Positions 1 to 10,421 of a DNA stretch of 64,000 nucleotides are shown piece by piece. The DNA comes from Frateuria flava (GTDB lineage: Bacteria > Pseudomonadota > Gammaproteobacteria > Xanthomonadales > Rhodanobacteraceae). Location of the stretch: positions 248,001 to 312,000 of the forward strand of contig NZ_JAGJRS010000021.1 of the NCBI RefSeq assembly GCF_017837635.1. The letters are read 5' to 3'. The notes beneath the pieces were generated by a model. It searched no databases and had not been told where the DNA came from. It saw only the letters and a program-made list of their open reading frames with translations. A program made the translations under genes and the position numbers. Numbering within the stretch: the first letter of the stretch is position 1; every line of letters begins with the position of its first letter.

Positions 1-1
1 A

Positions 2-325
2 GGTGGCATGACCCTGCTGGCGACCACCGGCTCCGCCGCACCGTTCATCGGTCTGCTCGGTACCGTGTGGGGCATCTACCACGCGCTGATCAAGATCTCC
101 GCGTCGGGCAACGCTTCGATGGAAGCGGTGGCCGGTCCGGTGGGCGAGGCCCTGATCATGACCGCGTTCGGTCTGTTCGTCGCCATCCCGGCCGTGCTTG
201 CCTACAACTTCTTCAGCCGCTCGAACCGCATGACCTACGCGCAGTTCGACGAGTTCGCGCACGACCTGCACGACTTCTTCGCCACCGGTTCGCGTGTCGA
301 AGGCGTGGCGCCGACCCAGAAGTGA
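2..325 (+). CDS. exbB: ExbB/TolQ-type proton channel subunit, C-terminal part
   Basis: The gene runs in from the left edge, so only the last 107 or so residues are present. ExbB forms the inner-membrane proton channel that, with ExbD, powers TonB-dependent outer-membrane uptake. The visible part has the family's hallmark [16 protein letters not shown] followed by the [20 protein letters not shown] membrane segment, the two helices lining the channel. It ends 11 bases before the first exbD, so the three genes are co-transcribed; tonB would be expected just outside the window. The family (MotA/TolQ/ExbB) is certain; ExbB over TolQ rests on the two downstream exbD genes. Confidence 0.93.
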   Translation, partial: GGMTLLATTGSAAPFIGLLGTVWGIYHALIKISASGNASMEAVAGPVGEALIMTAFGLFVAIPAVLAYNFFSRSNRMTYAQFDEFAHDLHDFFATGSRVEGVAPTQK

Positions 326-336
326 GGGCTTGACCC

Positions 337-750
337 ATGGCAATGAGTACCGGAGGCAATTCCGGCGGCCCGATGTCGGAGATCAACGTCACGCCGCTGG
401 TCGACGTGATGCTGGTGCTGCTGATCATCTTCATGATCACCGCGCCGCTGATGTCGCACCGGGTCATCGTGCCGTTGCCGAACGCCAATCCCAAGGCGCC
501 CGATACCGGTTACGTCGAGCCCATGGATGTGGCCCTGAAGCAGGATGGATCGATGTACCTCAATGACGCCGAGGTGACCGAGGCGGAATTGAAGGCACAG
601 TTCGCGGTGGCGGCGTCCAAGACGCCGCAGCCGGAAATCCAGCTTCGCGCGGACAAGGACACGGAGTACAAGTACGTCCGCAAGATCCTCACCGACGCGA
701 AGGCGGCAGGCATGGTCCATGTCGGTTTCATGACGACCGGCAAGGAGTAA
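337..750 (+). CDS. exbD: ExbD-type biopolymer transport protein (first copy)
   Basis: A 137-residue ExbD/TolR family protein, the usual length. It has a short cytoplasmic N-terminus with the motif MSEINVTPLVDVMLVLLIIF, whose Asp in the membrane helix (about residue 25) carries protons in this family. One transmembrane helix (about 22-42) precedes a periplasmic domain. It lies between exbB and a second exbD, with only 4 bases to the latter. A 59-base stretch is identical between the two exbD genes. Two exbD copies after exbB is an arrangement known from Xanthomonas, where the second copy has a specialised role in iron uptake and virulence; that role is not shown here. Confidence 0.95.
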   Translation: MAMSTGGNSGGPMSEINVTPLVDVMLVLLIIFMITAPLMSHRVIVPLPNANPKAPDTGYVEPMDVALKQDGSMYLNDAEVTEAELKAQFAVAASKTPQPEIQLRADKDTEYKYVRKILTDAKAAGMVHVGFMTTGKE

Positions 751-754
751 GACG

Positions 755-1162
755 ATGGCTTTCAGTTCCGGAAACACTAGCGGCCCGATGGCCGACATCA
801 ACGTCACGCCGCTGGTCGACGTGATGCTGGTGCTGCTGATCATCTTCATGATCACGGCGCCGATGCTCACCCACAAGGTGAAGATCGACCTGCCGCAGCC
901 GAACCCGAACATCGTCCAGCCGGAAAACCCGCTTGAGCCCATTCGGCTCAAGATCGATCGCGCCGGCGCGCTGTACTGGAACGATACGCCGGTCGACGAG
1001 TTGGGCCTGAAGGCACAGATGGCAGTCATCGCCCAGCAGACCAATCAGCCGGAAATCCAGATCAACGCGGATGACGCTGTGGCTTACGAGTCGGTCGCCC
1101 GGGTGCTGGCTGACGCCAAAAGCTACGGTTTGACCAAGATCGGCTTTACCGAAGGGCAATGA
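755..1162 (+). CDS. exbD2: ExbD-type biopolymer transport protein (second copy)
   Basis: A 135-residue ExbD/TolR protein, paralogous to the gene just upstream. It shares the membrane segment INVTPLVDVMLVLLIIFMIT with its proton-carrying Asp, while the periplasmic domain (from about residue 45) has diverged, which suggests different partners rather than simple redundancy. It starts 4 bases after the first exbD stop and is followed within 30 bases by a clear intrinsic terminator, so it is the last gene of the exbB-exbD-exbD2 operon. The symbol follows Xanthomonas usage. Confidence 0.93.
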   Translation: MAFSSGNTSGPMADINVTPLVDVMLVLLIIFMITAPMLTHKVKIDLPQPNPNIVQPENPLEPIRLKIDRAGALYWNDTPVDELGLKAQMAVIAQQTNQPEIQINADDAVAYESVARVLADAKSYGLTKIGFTEGQ

Positions 1163-1186
1163 TCTCAGGCGGATCAGACGCTACCG

Positions 1187-1217
1187 GCAAACCCCCGCGC
1201 AAGCGGGGGTTTTGCTT
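1187..1217 (+). terminator. Rho-independent terminator of the exb operon
   Basis: Stem AAACCCCCGC (1189-1198), loop GCAA, and complementary arm GCGGGGGTTT (1203-1212) run into a T-rich stretch. It stands 26 bases after the exbD2 stop. Because the facing gene pdxJ ends at 1331, it separates two convergent units. Confidence 0.9.
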
Positions 1218-1257
1218 TGTGGCCGGCCGGTCGCGATGCACGCCAACAGGAAAACGA

Positions 1258-1314
1258 GGGTGGGCTTGAGCCCACAGGCCCGACCCGCGAAGCGCTGGTG
1301 GGCTGAAGCCCGCC
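1258..1314. repeat. GTGGGCTnnAGCCCAC palindromic repeat pair (family A)
   Basis: Two imperfect palindromes, GTGGGCTTGAGCCCAC (1259-1274) and GTGGGCTGAAGCCCGCC, lie between the convergent exb and pdxJ units. The same core recurs near 22990, 26275 and 57545. These are dispersed REP-like elements, not coding. Confidence 0.75.
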
Positions 1315-1330
1315 TGTATCGCGCGAGCGC

Positions 1331-2074
1331 TCAGCGCAGGATCTGCACGTAACGCCGCACCGTCGGCGCCAGCCCGTCGTACAGCGCCTCGCCGATCAGC
1401 GCGTGGCCGATCGACACCTCGGCCAGGCCTGGAATGGCTGCCTTGAAGCCCCCCAGGTTGGCCTGGTTGAGATCGTGTCCGGCGTTGACCGCCAGGCCGG
1501 CCTGCTGGGCTCGCCGTGCGGTGTCCGCGCAGGCCGCCAGCGCGTCGCGCGCGTCGCCTTCAGCGAAGGCTTCGGCATACGGTCCGGTGTAGATCTCGAT
1601 CCGTTCGGCACCGATCGCCACGGCCTGATCGAAGCCGGTCGCCCCGGCATCCACGAACAGGCTGACGCGGCAGCCGATCCGGCGCAGCTCGGCGACCAAC
1701 GGACGCAGCCGCTCGCTGTCGGTGGCCAGATCGAAGCCGTGATCGGACGTGATCTGCCCATCGCTATCGGGCACCAGCGTCACCTGCGTGGGCCGCACGT
1801 CGCGGGCCAGTTCGATCAGCCCGGGATAGGCTCCGCGTGCGGGCGCGAACGGGTTGCCTTCGATGTTGTATTCCACCTTGCCTCGCAACATGGCGGTCAG
1901 CGCGCGCACGTCGTCGGGACGCACGTGGCGCATGTCGGGCCGCGGGTGCACGGTGATGCCGCCACAGCCCGCTTCGATGCAGGTGTGGGCGGCGCGCAGG
2001 ATGTCCGGTTCGGTGCCGCCGCGGGAATTGCGCAGCACGGCGATCTTGTTGAGATTGACGCTGAGCAGGGTCAT
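1331..2074 (-). CDS. pdxJ: Pyridoxine 5'-phosphate synthase
   Basis: PdxJ condenses 1-deoxyxylulose 5-phosphate with 3-amino-2-oxopropyl phosphate to give pyridoxine 5'-phosphate, the last ring-forming step of vitamin B6 synthesis in the cytoplasm. The 247-residue product matches the family length (about 240-250). It shows the family landmarks in order: [16 protein letters not shown] near the start, [21 protein letters not shown], a GHDLNQANL loop and the terminal [13 protein letters not shown]. The ATG at 2074 is chosen because the upstream reading frame, which overlaps the phosphopantetheinyl transferase, is not PdxJ-like. It follows that gene by 43 bases, echoing the pdxJ-acpS pairing of other proteobacteria. 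Confidence 0.95.
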   Translation of the reverse strand: MTLLSVNLNKIAVLRNSRGGTEPDILRAAHTCIEAGCGGITVHPRPDMRHVRPDDVRALTAMLRGKVEYNIEGNPFAPARGAYPGLIELARDVRPTQVTLVPDSDGQITSDHGFDLATDSERLRPLVAELRRIGCRVSLFVDAGATGFDQAVAIGAERIEIYTGPYAEAFAEGDARDALAACADTARRAQQAGLAVNAGHDLNQANLGGFKAAIPGLAEVSIGHALIGEALYDGLAPTVRRYVQILR

Positions 2075-2117
2075 GGGCGCCGGTGAGCGGAGGTAAGGAC
2101 CGGCAACAGTGCGCCGA

Positions 2118-2759
2118 TCAACCGGCGTCGGCAAGTATCCGGTACCGGATATTCCGCGGCGGGCCCCGCCATGCGAGCGCCGCCACATGTGCCGGACCTG
2201 CGTCGAGCGCGTGCAGCTGCCAGGTTGCGGCGTCGTCACCGGCCAATTGCCGCAGTTGCGGCACGGCCGTCTCGAGCCCGATTTCCAGGCGATGCAGTCC
2301 AAACGCCAGGCCACGACCCAGCGCCTTCAGCACCGCCTCCTTGGCGGTCCACAGCGCAAGGAAGGCTTCTTCGCGTCGATCGATCGGCTGCGCGGCCAGC
2401 CACGCGGTCTCGGCCGGATGAAAATAGCGCTGCGCCAGTTCCAGCGCGCGTGGGCGCGGGCGGCGGCGCTCCACGTCGATCCCGGGTGCCACGCCGTGGC
2501 CGATGGCAACGAGGGCGCAGCCTCCGCTGTGCGACCAGTTGAGGTCCAGGATGTCGCCGTGTGCCGGCCCAAGCTGCGGTCGCCCATGGGGGCCTTCGGT
2601 CAGCTGCACGGCGCCGGCAGACACACCCAGGTAGCCGGCGAGCAAAGCGATCAGTGGGGCCCGGCCGCGGCCGGGATCGTAGGCCAGCTGCCAGACGTGC
2701 AGCGTCTCGTCATCGAGCTGGGCCGCGATGGCAGGAACGTCGGTTGGCAAGGTCGGCAT
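2118..2759 (-). CDS. 4'-phosphopantetheinyl transferase, Sfp type
   Basis: Transfers the phosphopantetheine arm of CoA to a serine of carrier proteins (fatty acid, polyketide or peptide synthesis). The 213-residue protein from ATG 2759 has the two magnesium/CoA motifs of the Sfp family: GIDVE at residues 93-97 and [12 protein letters not shown] starting near residue 137. The length fits the two-lobed Sfp/EntD type rather than AcpS (about 125 aa). A longer upstream reading frame exists, but its extra 54 residues are not family-like. It sits between acs and pdxJ on the same strand; many proteobacteria have acpS in this position, so it may be the cell's general carrier-protein activator. Its substrates cannot be read from the sequence. 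Confidence 0.9.
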   Translation of the reverse strand: MPTLPTDVPAIAAQLDDETLHVWQLAYDPGRGRAPLIALLAGYLGVSAGAVQLTEGPHGRPQLGPAHGDILDLNWSHSGGCALVAIGHGVAPGIDVERRRPRPRALELAQRYFHPAETAWLAAQPIDRREEAFLALWTAKEAVLKALGRGLAFGLHRLEIGLETAVPQLRQLAGDDAATWQLHALDAGPAHVAALAWRGPPRNIRYRILADAG

Positions 2760-2939
2760 CCGCGGACGGTAGCACCCACCGGGCGCACGCGAAGCCATCG
2801 GCGCTCCGCGCGCCCCGGAACTGTGCTCGCGATTCGTCCCGAGGTCGTCCTGGCGATCAAGGCGAGCTGGGACGGGAGCGCGCCGTGCGTGACCGCAGGA
2901 CAGCACAATCGTGGTGACCACGGTCCCGCTCCCGGCCGA

Positions 2940-4880
<1,941 letters not shown>

Positions 4881-4989
4881 GGGGCATCTCCTCGGTGGAG
4901 GTAAGGTTTGGACGTCCGAGTGTAGCGTCGCGCGCGCTGAGCTGTGTGGGGTCGCGGCGGCTGAGACGCTGGCGCGCTAGATTGACGCG

Positions 4990-6075
4990 ATGTCCGAGCC
5001 ACCATCGCATGCCATCAAGGGACGGGGCGCCGCTTCCAACCCGGAGGGCCGCTTCGAGAGCTTGCGCCACCACGCCGAGGACGACGGCTGGCAGAGCCTG
5101 CTGCTGGATGCCGACGCGCCGCGCCCGCGCACCGAAGTGACCGAGGAACGTGCGCGCAGCGTGATCAGCCGCAACGACTCGCCGGACATCGCCTTCGAAC
5201 AGGCGATCAACCCTTACCGAGGTTGTGAACACGGGTGCATCTACTGCTACGCGCGGCCCTCACACAGCTATCTCAACCTTTCGCCCGGGCTCGACTTCGA
5301 GACCCGCCTGCGCGCCAAGGGCAACCTGGCCGAGGTACTGCGCGCGGAGCTGGGCAAGCGCGGCTACGTACCCTCGCCGATCAACATCGGCAGCAACACC
5401 GACCCCTACCAGCCGGTCGAGAAGCGCTGGCGCCTGACCCGCGCCGCGCTGGAGCTGCTGGCCGAGTGTCACCATCCCTGCACGATCGTCACCAAGAACG
5501 CGCTGATCGAGCGTGACCTGGACCTGCTCGCCGGCATGGCGCGCGAGCGTCTGGTGCAGGTGTTCATCTCGGTCAACTCGCTGGACAACCACCTGGCGGC
5601 CAAGCTCGAGCCGCGCGCCAGCGCACCGCACCGGCGCATCCAGGCGATCGAGGCGCTGGCCGGTGCCGGCGTGCCGGTCGGTGTGCTGGTTGCGCCGATC
5701 ATTCCCGCGCTCAACGACCGCGACCTGGAAGCGGTGCTCGAACGCGCCCACGCCGCCGGCGCGCGCTGCGCCGGCTACACCGTGGTGCGCCTGCCGTACG
5801 AGTTGAAGACGCTGTTTCGCGAATGGCTGGCGCTGCACGCGCCGCAACGTGCGGCACACGTGATGAGCCTGATCCAGCAGATGAACGGCGGTCGCGACTA
5901 CGACAGCGACTTCCGCACGCGCATGCGCGGGCAGGGCGTGTTCGCGCAGCTGCTCAAGCGGCGTTTCGAGGTGGCGTGCCGCAAGCACGGGTTCGGACGT
6001 GCGCGCGAGCTGGAGCTGGACACGTCCTGCTTCGTGCCGCCGCGGACGGCGTCGCCGCAGGGCGTGTTGTTCTAG
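4990..6075 (+). CDS. PA0069-type radical SAM protein
   Basis: A 361-residue radical SAM protein. The [4Fe-4S]-binding cysteines are C79, C83 and C86 (CEHGCIYC). This CX3CX2C set sits after a N-terminal extension containing NPYRGCEHGC, typical of the PA0069/Rv2578c family, whose members are often annotated as DNA repair photolyase-like although the reaction is not established. A TIM-barrel core follows (VTKNALIERDLDLL, VFISVNSLDNHL, VLVAPIIPALND). It diverges from acs, with 109 bases between the two starts that must carry both promoters. The family assignment is firm; the substrate is unknown. Confidence 0.88.
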   Translation: MSEPPSHAIKGRGAASNPEGRFESLRHHAEDDGWQSLLLDADAPRPRTEVTEERARSVISRNDSPDIAFEQAINPYRGCEHGCIYCYARPSHSYLNLSPGLDFETRLRAKGNLAEVLRAELGKRGYVPSPINIGSNTDPYQPVEKRWRLTRAALELLAECHHPCTIVTKNALIERDLDLLAGMARERLVQVFISVNSLDNHLAAKLEPRASAPHRRIQAIEALAGAGVPVGVLVAPIIPALNDRDLEAVLERAHAAGARCAGYTVVRLPYELKTLFREWLALHAPQRAAHVMSLIQQMNGGRDYDSDFRTRMRGQGVFAQLLKRRFEVACRKHGFGRARELELDTSCFVPPRTASPQGVLF

Positions 6076-6100
6076 GCAAGCCGTCCCCCATCTGCCGGTC

Positions 6101-6220
6101 GCCCCTTCCCCCGTCAACGGGGAAAGGCTCGCTCGCTACCGCTACGCAGGCGCAATCCCGCACCACCACGATCCTTCCCCCGCTTGCGGGGGAAGGTGCC
6201 CGAAGGGCGGATGGGGCAAG
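6101..6220. repeat. CCTTCCCCCG...CGGGGGAAGG repeats (family C)
   Basis: Two GC-rich palindromes lie between the convergent radical SAM gene and ubiB. The second, CCTTCCCCCGC-TT-GCGGGGGAAGG, is followed by GTGCCCGAAGGGCGGATGGGG. The same hairpin plus tail recurs at 29799-29840, so the repeat unit is longer than the palindrome. Confidence 0.75.
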
Positions 6221-6232
6221 CCTTGCCTCGAC

Positions 6233-7921
6233 TCAATCCGGCGGCCGGTTGGCCGCCCGCTCCACCTTGCCGTCGCGACGCAGCGCGCTGATCACCAGGC
6301 TCAACCCCAACACCGCCGCCACGGCGATGAACAGCACCGCCAGGATCGGCAATCCGAACAGCATCGGGCCGCTGTGCATGCGCGAGGTCAGCGCGCCGCC
6401 GATCACCAGCGCCGCCACGATCACGCCCGTGCTGATGCGGTTGGCGATCTTCTGCAGGCTTTCCATCATGTGCGACTCTTCCAGCCCGTCCACGCGTACG
6501 CGCAGCCGGTTCTGCGCGAGCGTGCGCAGAATCGCCGCGACGTGCTGCGGCGTGTGCCGGGCCAGGTCCTGCAGGTCCAGCCATTCGCTGGCCATGTTGG
6601 CCGGGGAGAGCGTGCCCAGGGCCTGCCGGCGCAACACCTGTTGCAGGTGCTGCTCGACCACGCGGCGCGTGTCGAGGGTGGGATCAAGCGCGGCGGTCAC
6701 CGCCTCGAGGTTGAGCAGGGTCTTGCCCAGGATCGACAGCTCCGCCGGCGGGCGCAGGCCGCAGGAAGCGCCCACGCGAGCCAGCTCCAGCACCAGCCGG
6801 CCTTCGGAAAACTGCCGGCTGGAGTTGTGCAGGCCGACATAGCTGGCGACCAGCTGCTCGACCTGCCGCCGGTAGAGGTTGCGGCGGAAATCCTCCAGCG
6901 CCATGCCCATCGTTTCGCTGATGTCGGCGACCTGGTCGCCGTTGCCGGAGATCGCCCCGAGCATCAGCTTGAGCAACTGGTGGCGCGTGCGCGGCACCAG
7001 CCGCACCACCATGCCCAGGTCGAACAGCGCCAGCCGGTGGTCTTCCATCAGTAGCACGTTGCCCGGATGCGGGTCAGCATGCACCAGGCCGTGGATGAAC
7101 ACCTGGTCCAGGTAGGCGTGCAGCAGCTCGCGTGCCTGCTCGTGCAGCGGATGCTCGATGCGCCGCAGGGCCGGGATGTGGGTCACCTTGATGCCGCGCA
7201 CGCGCTGCATGGTGAGCACCCGGGTGGTGGTGAAGTCGGCCAGCGGCAGCGGCACGTAGAGCGCGTCATAGCCGCGCAGGTTCTCGGCGAAGCGGCGCAG
7301 GTTCTCCGCCTCCAGCTCGAAGTTGATCTCGTTGGCCAGGCTGTGGCGAAGCTCGTTCACCAGACCGGCAAAGCCGTAGCGGCGGCCGACGTCGGTCATG
7401 CGGTCGGCCGCGCCGGCCAGCTTTTCAAGGATCGCCAGGTCCTCGCGCAGCGTCTGCGCGATGTTCGGCCGCTGCACCTTGAGCACGACCTGGCGGCCGT
7501 CATGCAACGTGGCCGCGTGCACTTGCGCCACCGAGCCGGCGGCCAGCGGCTCGTCGTCGAAGCGGGCGAACAGCGTGCCGATGCGTACGCCCAGTTCGGC
7601 CTCGATGGTCTGGCGGATCTCGGCCACCGGCACCGGCACCACGTCGTCCTGCATCCGTTCCAGCTCGGCGATGTACGGCGCCGGCACCATGTCCGGGCGG
7701 GTGGAGAGCGCCTGGCCCACCTTGATGAAGGTGGGGCCCAGCGCCTCCAGGTCGTCGACGAACTGTTTGGGCTGGCCCGGCCGGACCGCCTCTTCCTCGT
7801 CGGCCAGCGCCGCCTCCTGGATGTCCAGCTCCAGCCCGCTGAACAGGCCGGCCTTGCGATAGCGCAGCAGGAACGCGCCGATGCGGGCGTAGCGGGACAG
7901 ACGGGCAGTGGTTTCGTTCAC
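6233..7921 (-). CDS. ubiB: UbiB/ABC1-family ubiquinone biosynthesis ATPase
   Basis: A member of the atypical protein-kinase-like UbiB family, needed for ubiquinone synthesis and thought to use ATPase activity to help handle lipid intermediates at the membrane. The 562 residues show the diagnostic elements: KxGQ motif (KVGQ, 67-70), the alanine-rich loop AGSVAQVHAA (128-137) in place of the kinase glycine loop, the lysine of VLKVQRP (148), HADPHPGN (281-288) and the metal-binding DLG (301-303). The C-terminus has two hydrophobic helices (about 510-550), as expected of a membrane-anchored UbiB. No other ubi gene is adjacent. Some ABC1 proteins act outside ubiquinone synthesis, so the exact role is inferred from the family. 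Confidence 0.9.
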   Translation of the reverse strand: MNETTARLSRYARIGAFLLRYRKAGLFSGLELDIQEAALADEEEAVRPGQPKQFVDDLEALGPTFIKVGQALSTRPDMVPAPYIAELERMQDDVVPVPVAEIRQTIEAELGVRIGTLFARFDDEPLAAGSVAQVHAATLHDGRQVVLKVQRPNIAQTLREDLAILEKLAGAADRMTDVGRRYGFAGLVNELRHSLANEINFELEAENLRRFAENLRGYDALYVPLPLADFTTTRVLTMQRVRGIKVTHIPALRRIEHPLHEQARELLHAYLDQVFIHGLVHADPHPGNVLLMEDHRLALFDLGMVVRLVPRTRHQLLKLMLGAISGNGDQVADISETMGMALEDFRRNLYRRQVEQLVASYVGLHNSSRQFSEGRLVLELARVGASCGLRPPAELSILGKTLLNLEAVTAALDPTLDTRRVVEQHLQQVLRRQALGTLSPANMASEWLDLQDLARHTPQHVAAILRTLAQNRLRVRVDGLEESHMMESLQKIANRISTGVIVAALVIGGALTSRMHSGPMLFGLPILAVLFIAVAAVLGLSLVISALRRDGKVERAANRPPD

Positions 7922-8043
7922 GCCTTCGGCTCCATGGTCTCCATGGAGCGTGGAGCGGGCCGCGGCAACGGGGCGTCAACGGTCGAGCAGGTTGAACGCG
8001 CGCCTGACGCCCGCGCACTGCGCAGGCGCGACGCACCGGCGCA

Positions 8044-9528
8044 TCAGCCCGGGTTGGCCAGGAACGGATGCCGGCGTTGCACCAGCCCGTGCCAGCCGCG
8101 CCGACCAATCCAGCCGAGCACCAGCAGGAACAAGGCCCACGCCCCGGCGAGCGCCGCGACCCATGGCGCATGGCTGGCGGCAGCGGTCCGATCCATCAGC
8201 GACAAGGACAGGCTCAGGCTCACCAGCACGATGCACACCGTGCAACACACACCGGCACCCCAGCCTCGCAGCGGACGCCCGCCCACCACCGATAGGGTGA
8301 AGGCGACCAGCACACCCATGCTTGCCACCTGCGTGAGCAGCACCGCGGCCTCGGCCATCCAGCCCAGATGAATGCGCAGGGCAAGCGCCAACAGCAGGAT
8401 CAGTACCCCGGACTGGATACCCAGGCCCGGCAGCAGACTCGCCGCAAGCAGCTCACGCCGGACCTGGCGCGGCGTGCCCAGCCCGGGCAGCAACGCCAGC
8501 AGCGGCAACTCGGCGTTGTGCTTCTGCCAGTGCTGGTGCAATTGCATGACCGCCAGCAACGTGACGAGCAGACCGATGAAGCTCCCCAGCCAGGCGAACA
8601 TCCCCGCCCAGTCGGTCACCAGCGCCCAGCTGATGCCGCCGCCGCGATGCCGGGCTGCCTGCAACAGCAGCATGGCCATCACCAGCGTGCCGGGAAGCAC
8701 AGCCACCGCCAGCTGGCGTGCACGGCCGGCGACCGTCATCGGCATGAACATGCCGCCGAGCGCCACGCGCAAGCTGTAGCGCGGTCGCCGCGGGCCGGCC
8801 GGACGCAGGTCCACCATCGGCCGCAGCCAGTCCGGTTGCCGGCGGATCTGCTGCACGCTGTCGGGCAATCCGGCAGCCAGGCCGGCCCAGCCGCTGGCCC
8901 GGTTGGCGCGCCGGAACTGCAGCACCATCGGTTGCCACCAGCCCTGCCGGTACGGCTCCGGATCGCGCAACTGGCGCCACCAGCAAAGTGCGCTGAGCAC
9001 CAGCGTGCCGACCACCGAACCCAACGCCAGCGCCACGAAGCCGGGCTCGCCCGGTTCGGGCAGGTGCAGCTGCATACCTATCGTGCGGATCATCATCGGT
9101 AGCAGGCCGATGAAGGCGCACAGCACGCGTGGCATCAGCCCCATCAGCAATCCGCTGGAGACCGCCATCGCCAACACGCAGGCGATATCCACCACCGGCC
9201 CGCCCGCCACCCCGAGGGCGGCCGTCGGCACCCCGATCATGACCAGCGCCGGCAGCGCCATGCCCGCCACGGCGGCACGCTGAAGTACGGGAATGCGCAA
9301 CTGGCGGCCATCGACCGCCAGCAGAACGCCAGGCGCGAGCAGGAACATCCCGGCGAAGAATTCGCCGAAGGCGAGCGCGCTGCCGGCGAGCAGGGGCCAG
9401 CTCGCGCGGTGGGCAAAGAACCCGATCGCTACCGCGGCGACGGTGGCTGCCGTCAGGATCAGACCCATATACCAGCGCGTCCACCGCGGCGACGCACGCC
9501 ACGGAGCCTGCAGGATGGCAGCGTTCAT
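8044..9528 (-). CDS. Polytopic membrane protein, probable ABC-transporter permease partner
   Basis: A 494-residue very hydrophobic protein with about ten to twelve predicted membrane segments (for example ATVAAVAIGFFAHRA, WPLLAGSALAFGEFFAGMFLL, VVDIACVLAMAVSSGLLMGL). No named family is recognised. Its start overlaps the stop of the ABC ATPase by 4 bases (ATGA), so translation is coupled and it is almost certainly the membrane partner of that ATPase. It is the last gene of the GntR-CPBP-ATPase-membrane protein operon. The substrate is unknown; by analogy with YtrABCDEF and other GntR/YtrA-controlled transporters an envelope-stress or peptide-related role is possible but not shown. Confidence 0.7.
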   Translation of the reverse strand: MNAAILQAPWRASPRWTRWYMGLILTAATVAAVAIGFFAHRASWPLLAGSALAFGEFFAGMFLLAPGVLLAVDGRQLRIPVLQRAAVAGMALPALVMIGVPTAALGVAGGPVVDIACVLAMAVSSGLLMGLMPRVLCAFIGLLPMMIRTIGMQLHLPEPGEPGFVALALGSVVGTLVLSALCWWRQLRDPEPYRQGWWQPMVLQFRRANRASGWAGLAAGLPDSVQQIRRQPDWLRPMVDLRPAGPRRPRYSLRVALGGMFMPMTVAGRARQLAVAVLPGTLVMAMLLLQAARHRGGGISWALVTDWAGMFAWLGSFIGLLVTLLAVMQLHQHWQKHNAELPLLALLPGLGTPRQVRRELLAASLLPGLGIQSGVLILLLALALRIHLGWMAEAAVLLTQVASMGVLVAFTLSVVGGRPLRGWGAGVCCTVCIVLVSLSLSLSLMDRTAAASHAPWVAALAGAWALFLLVLGWIGRRGWHGLVQRRHPFLANPG

Positions 9529-10421
9529 TCGGCGATCTCCACGAACAGGTCCTCCAGCCCCAACGCGTCCAGCCGCGCGCCGCCGAGCTGGGCCGCTTCA
9601 GGCCAGAGCCCGCCCGCGTCGCGTTCCACCACCAGGCACAGGCTTCCATCGCCGTGGTGACGACGGCTGAGCGTGCCCGACGGCGCGGCTGCGGCCAGGC
9701 GTGCCGGCAACCACAGGCGTGCGTAGCGCTCCTTGGTCTCGTCCACGCCGCAGTGGATCAGCAGCCGGCCCTGATGCAGGAAGGCCACTTCCGAGGCGAC
9801 GCGTTCGAGGTCGGAGACGATATGGGTGGAGAACAGCACCGTGGTGCCGGCTTCGCCCGCGCGCAGCGCCACCTCGCGCAGCAGTTCGCGGCGGGCGACC
9901 GGATCCAGCGCGGCAGCCGGCTCGTCCAGCACCAGCAGATCCGGACGCGAGGCGAGCGCGCGGATCAGATCCACGCGCTGGCGTTCGCCCGGCGACAGCT
10001 TGGCCAGCAGTTTGCTGGCCGGAATGTCCCAACGCGCCAGCGTGCCCTTGACGAAGCCGCTGTCCCAGTTCGGATAGAAGCGGCCGACGTAGTCGAGCAT
10101 CTGCGTCGCGCTCAGCCAGGCCAGCGCCTCGGGCTGCTGCGGCACGTAGGCCAGCCGGCCCTTGGTGGCATCGGAAAGCCCAAGCGCTGGCTCGCCGAAC
10201 ACCTGCGCTTGCCCCGCCTGCGGTTCGAGCAGGCCAAGCATCGCGCGGATCAGGGTGGATTTGCCCGCGCCGTTGCGGCCGATCAGGCCGAGCACGCTGC
10301 CCGGCGCCAGGGCGAGATCCACGCCATCGAGCACGCGTGTGCCCTCGTAGCCGTGGACGAGTCCGTGGACGGCCAATGGCGAGTCGTTGGCCTGGGTGAT
10401 GTCGCGGAGCTGGGCGTTCAT
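9525..10421 (-). CDS. ABC transporter ATP-binding protein
   Basis: A 298-residue ABC ATPase that would energise the membrane protein encoded next. It has Walker A GRNGAGKST (48-56), Q-loop region YVPQQPEAL (92-100), an ABC signature LSPGERQ (142-148) and Walker B LLVLDEP (162-168), plus the switch histidine in STHIVSDLE. The region after about residue 225 is typical of CcmA/YtrB-type single-domain exporters. ATG 10421 is chosen because it overlaps the CPBP stop by 4 bases (ATGA); the longer reading frame upstream is out-of-frame CPBP sequence. It is co-transcribed within the GntR-led operon. Confidence 0.93.
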   Translation of the reverse strand: MNAQLRDITQANDSPLAVHGLVHGYEGTRVLDGVDLALAPGSVLGLIGRNGAGKSTLIRAMLGLLEPQAGQAQVFGEPALGLSDATKGRLAYVPQQPEALAWLSATQMLDYVGRFYPNWDSGFVKGTLARWDIPASKLLAKLSPGERQRVDLIRALASRPDLLVLDEPAAALDPVARRELLREVALRAGEAGTTVLFSTHIVSDLERVASEVAFLHQGRLLIHCGVDETKERYARLWLPARLAAAAPSGTLSRRHHGDGSLCLVVERDAGGLWPEAAQLGGARLDALGLEDLFVEIAE

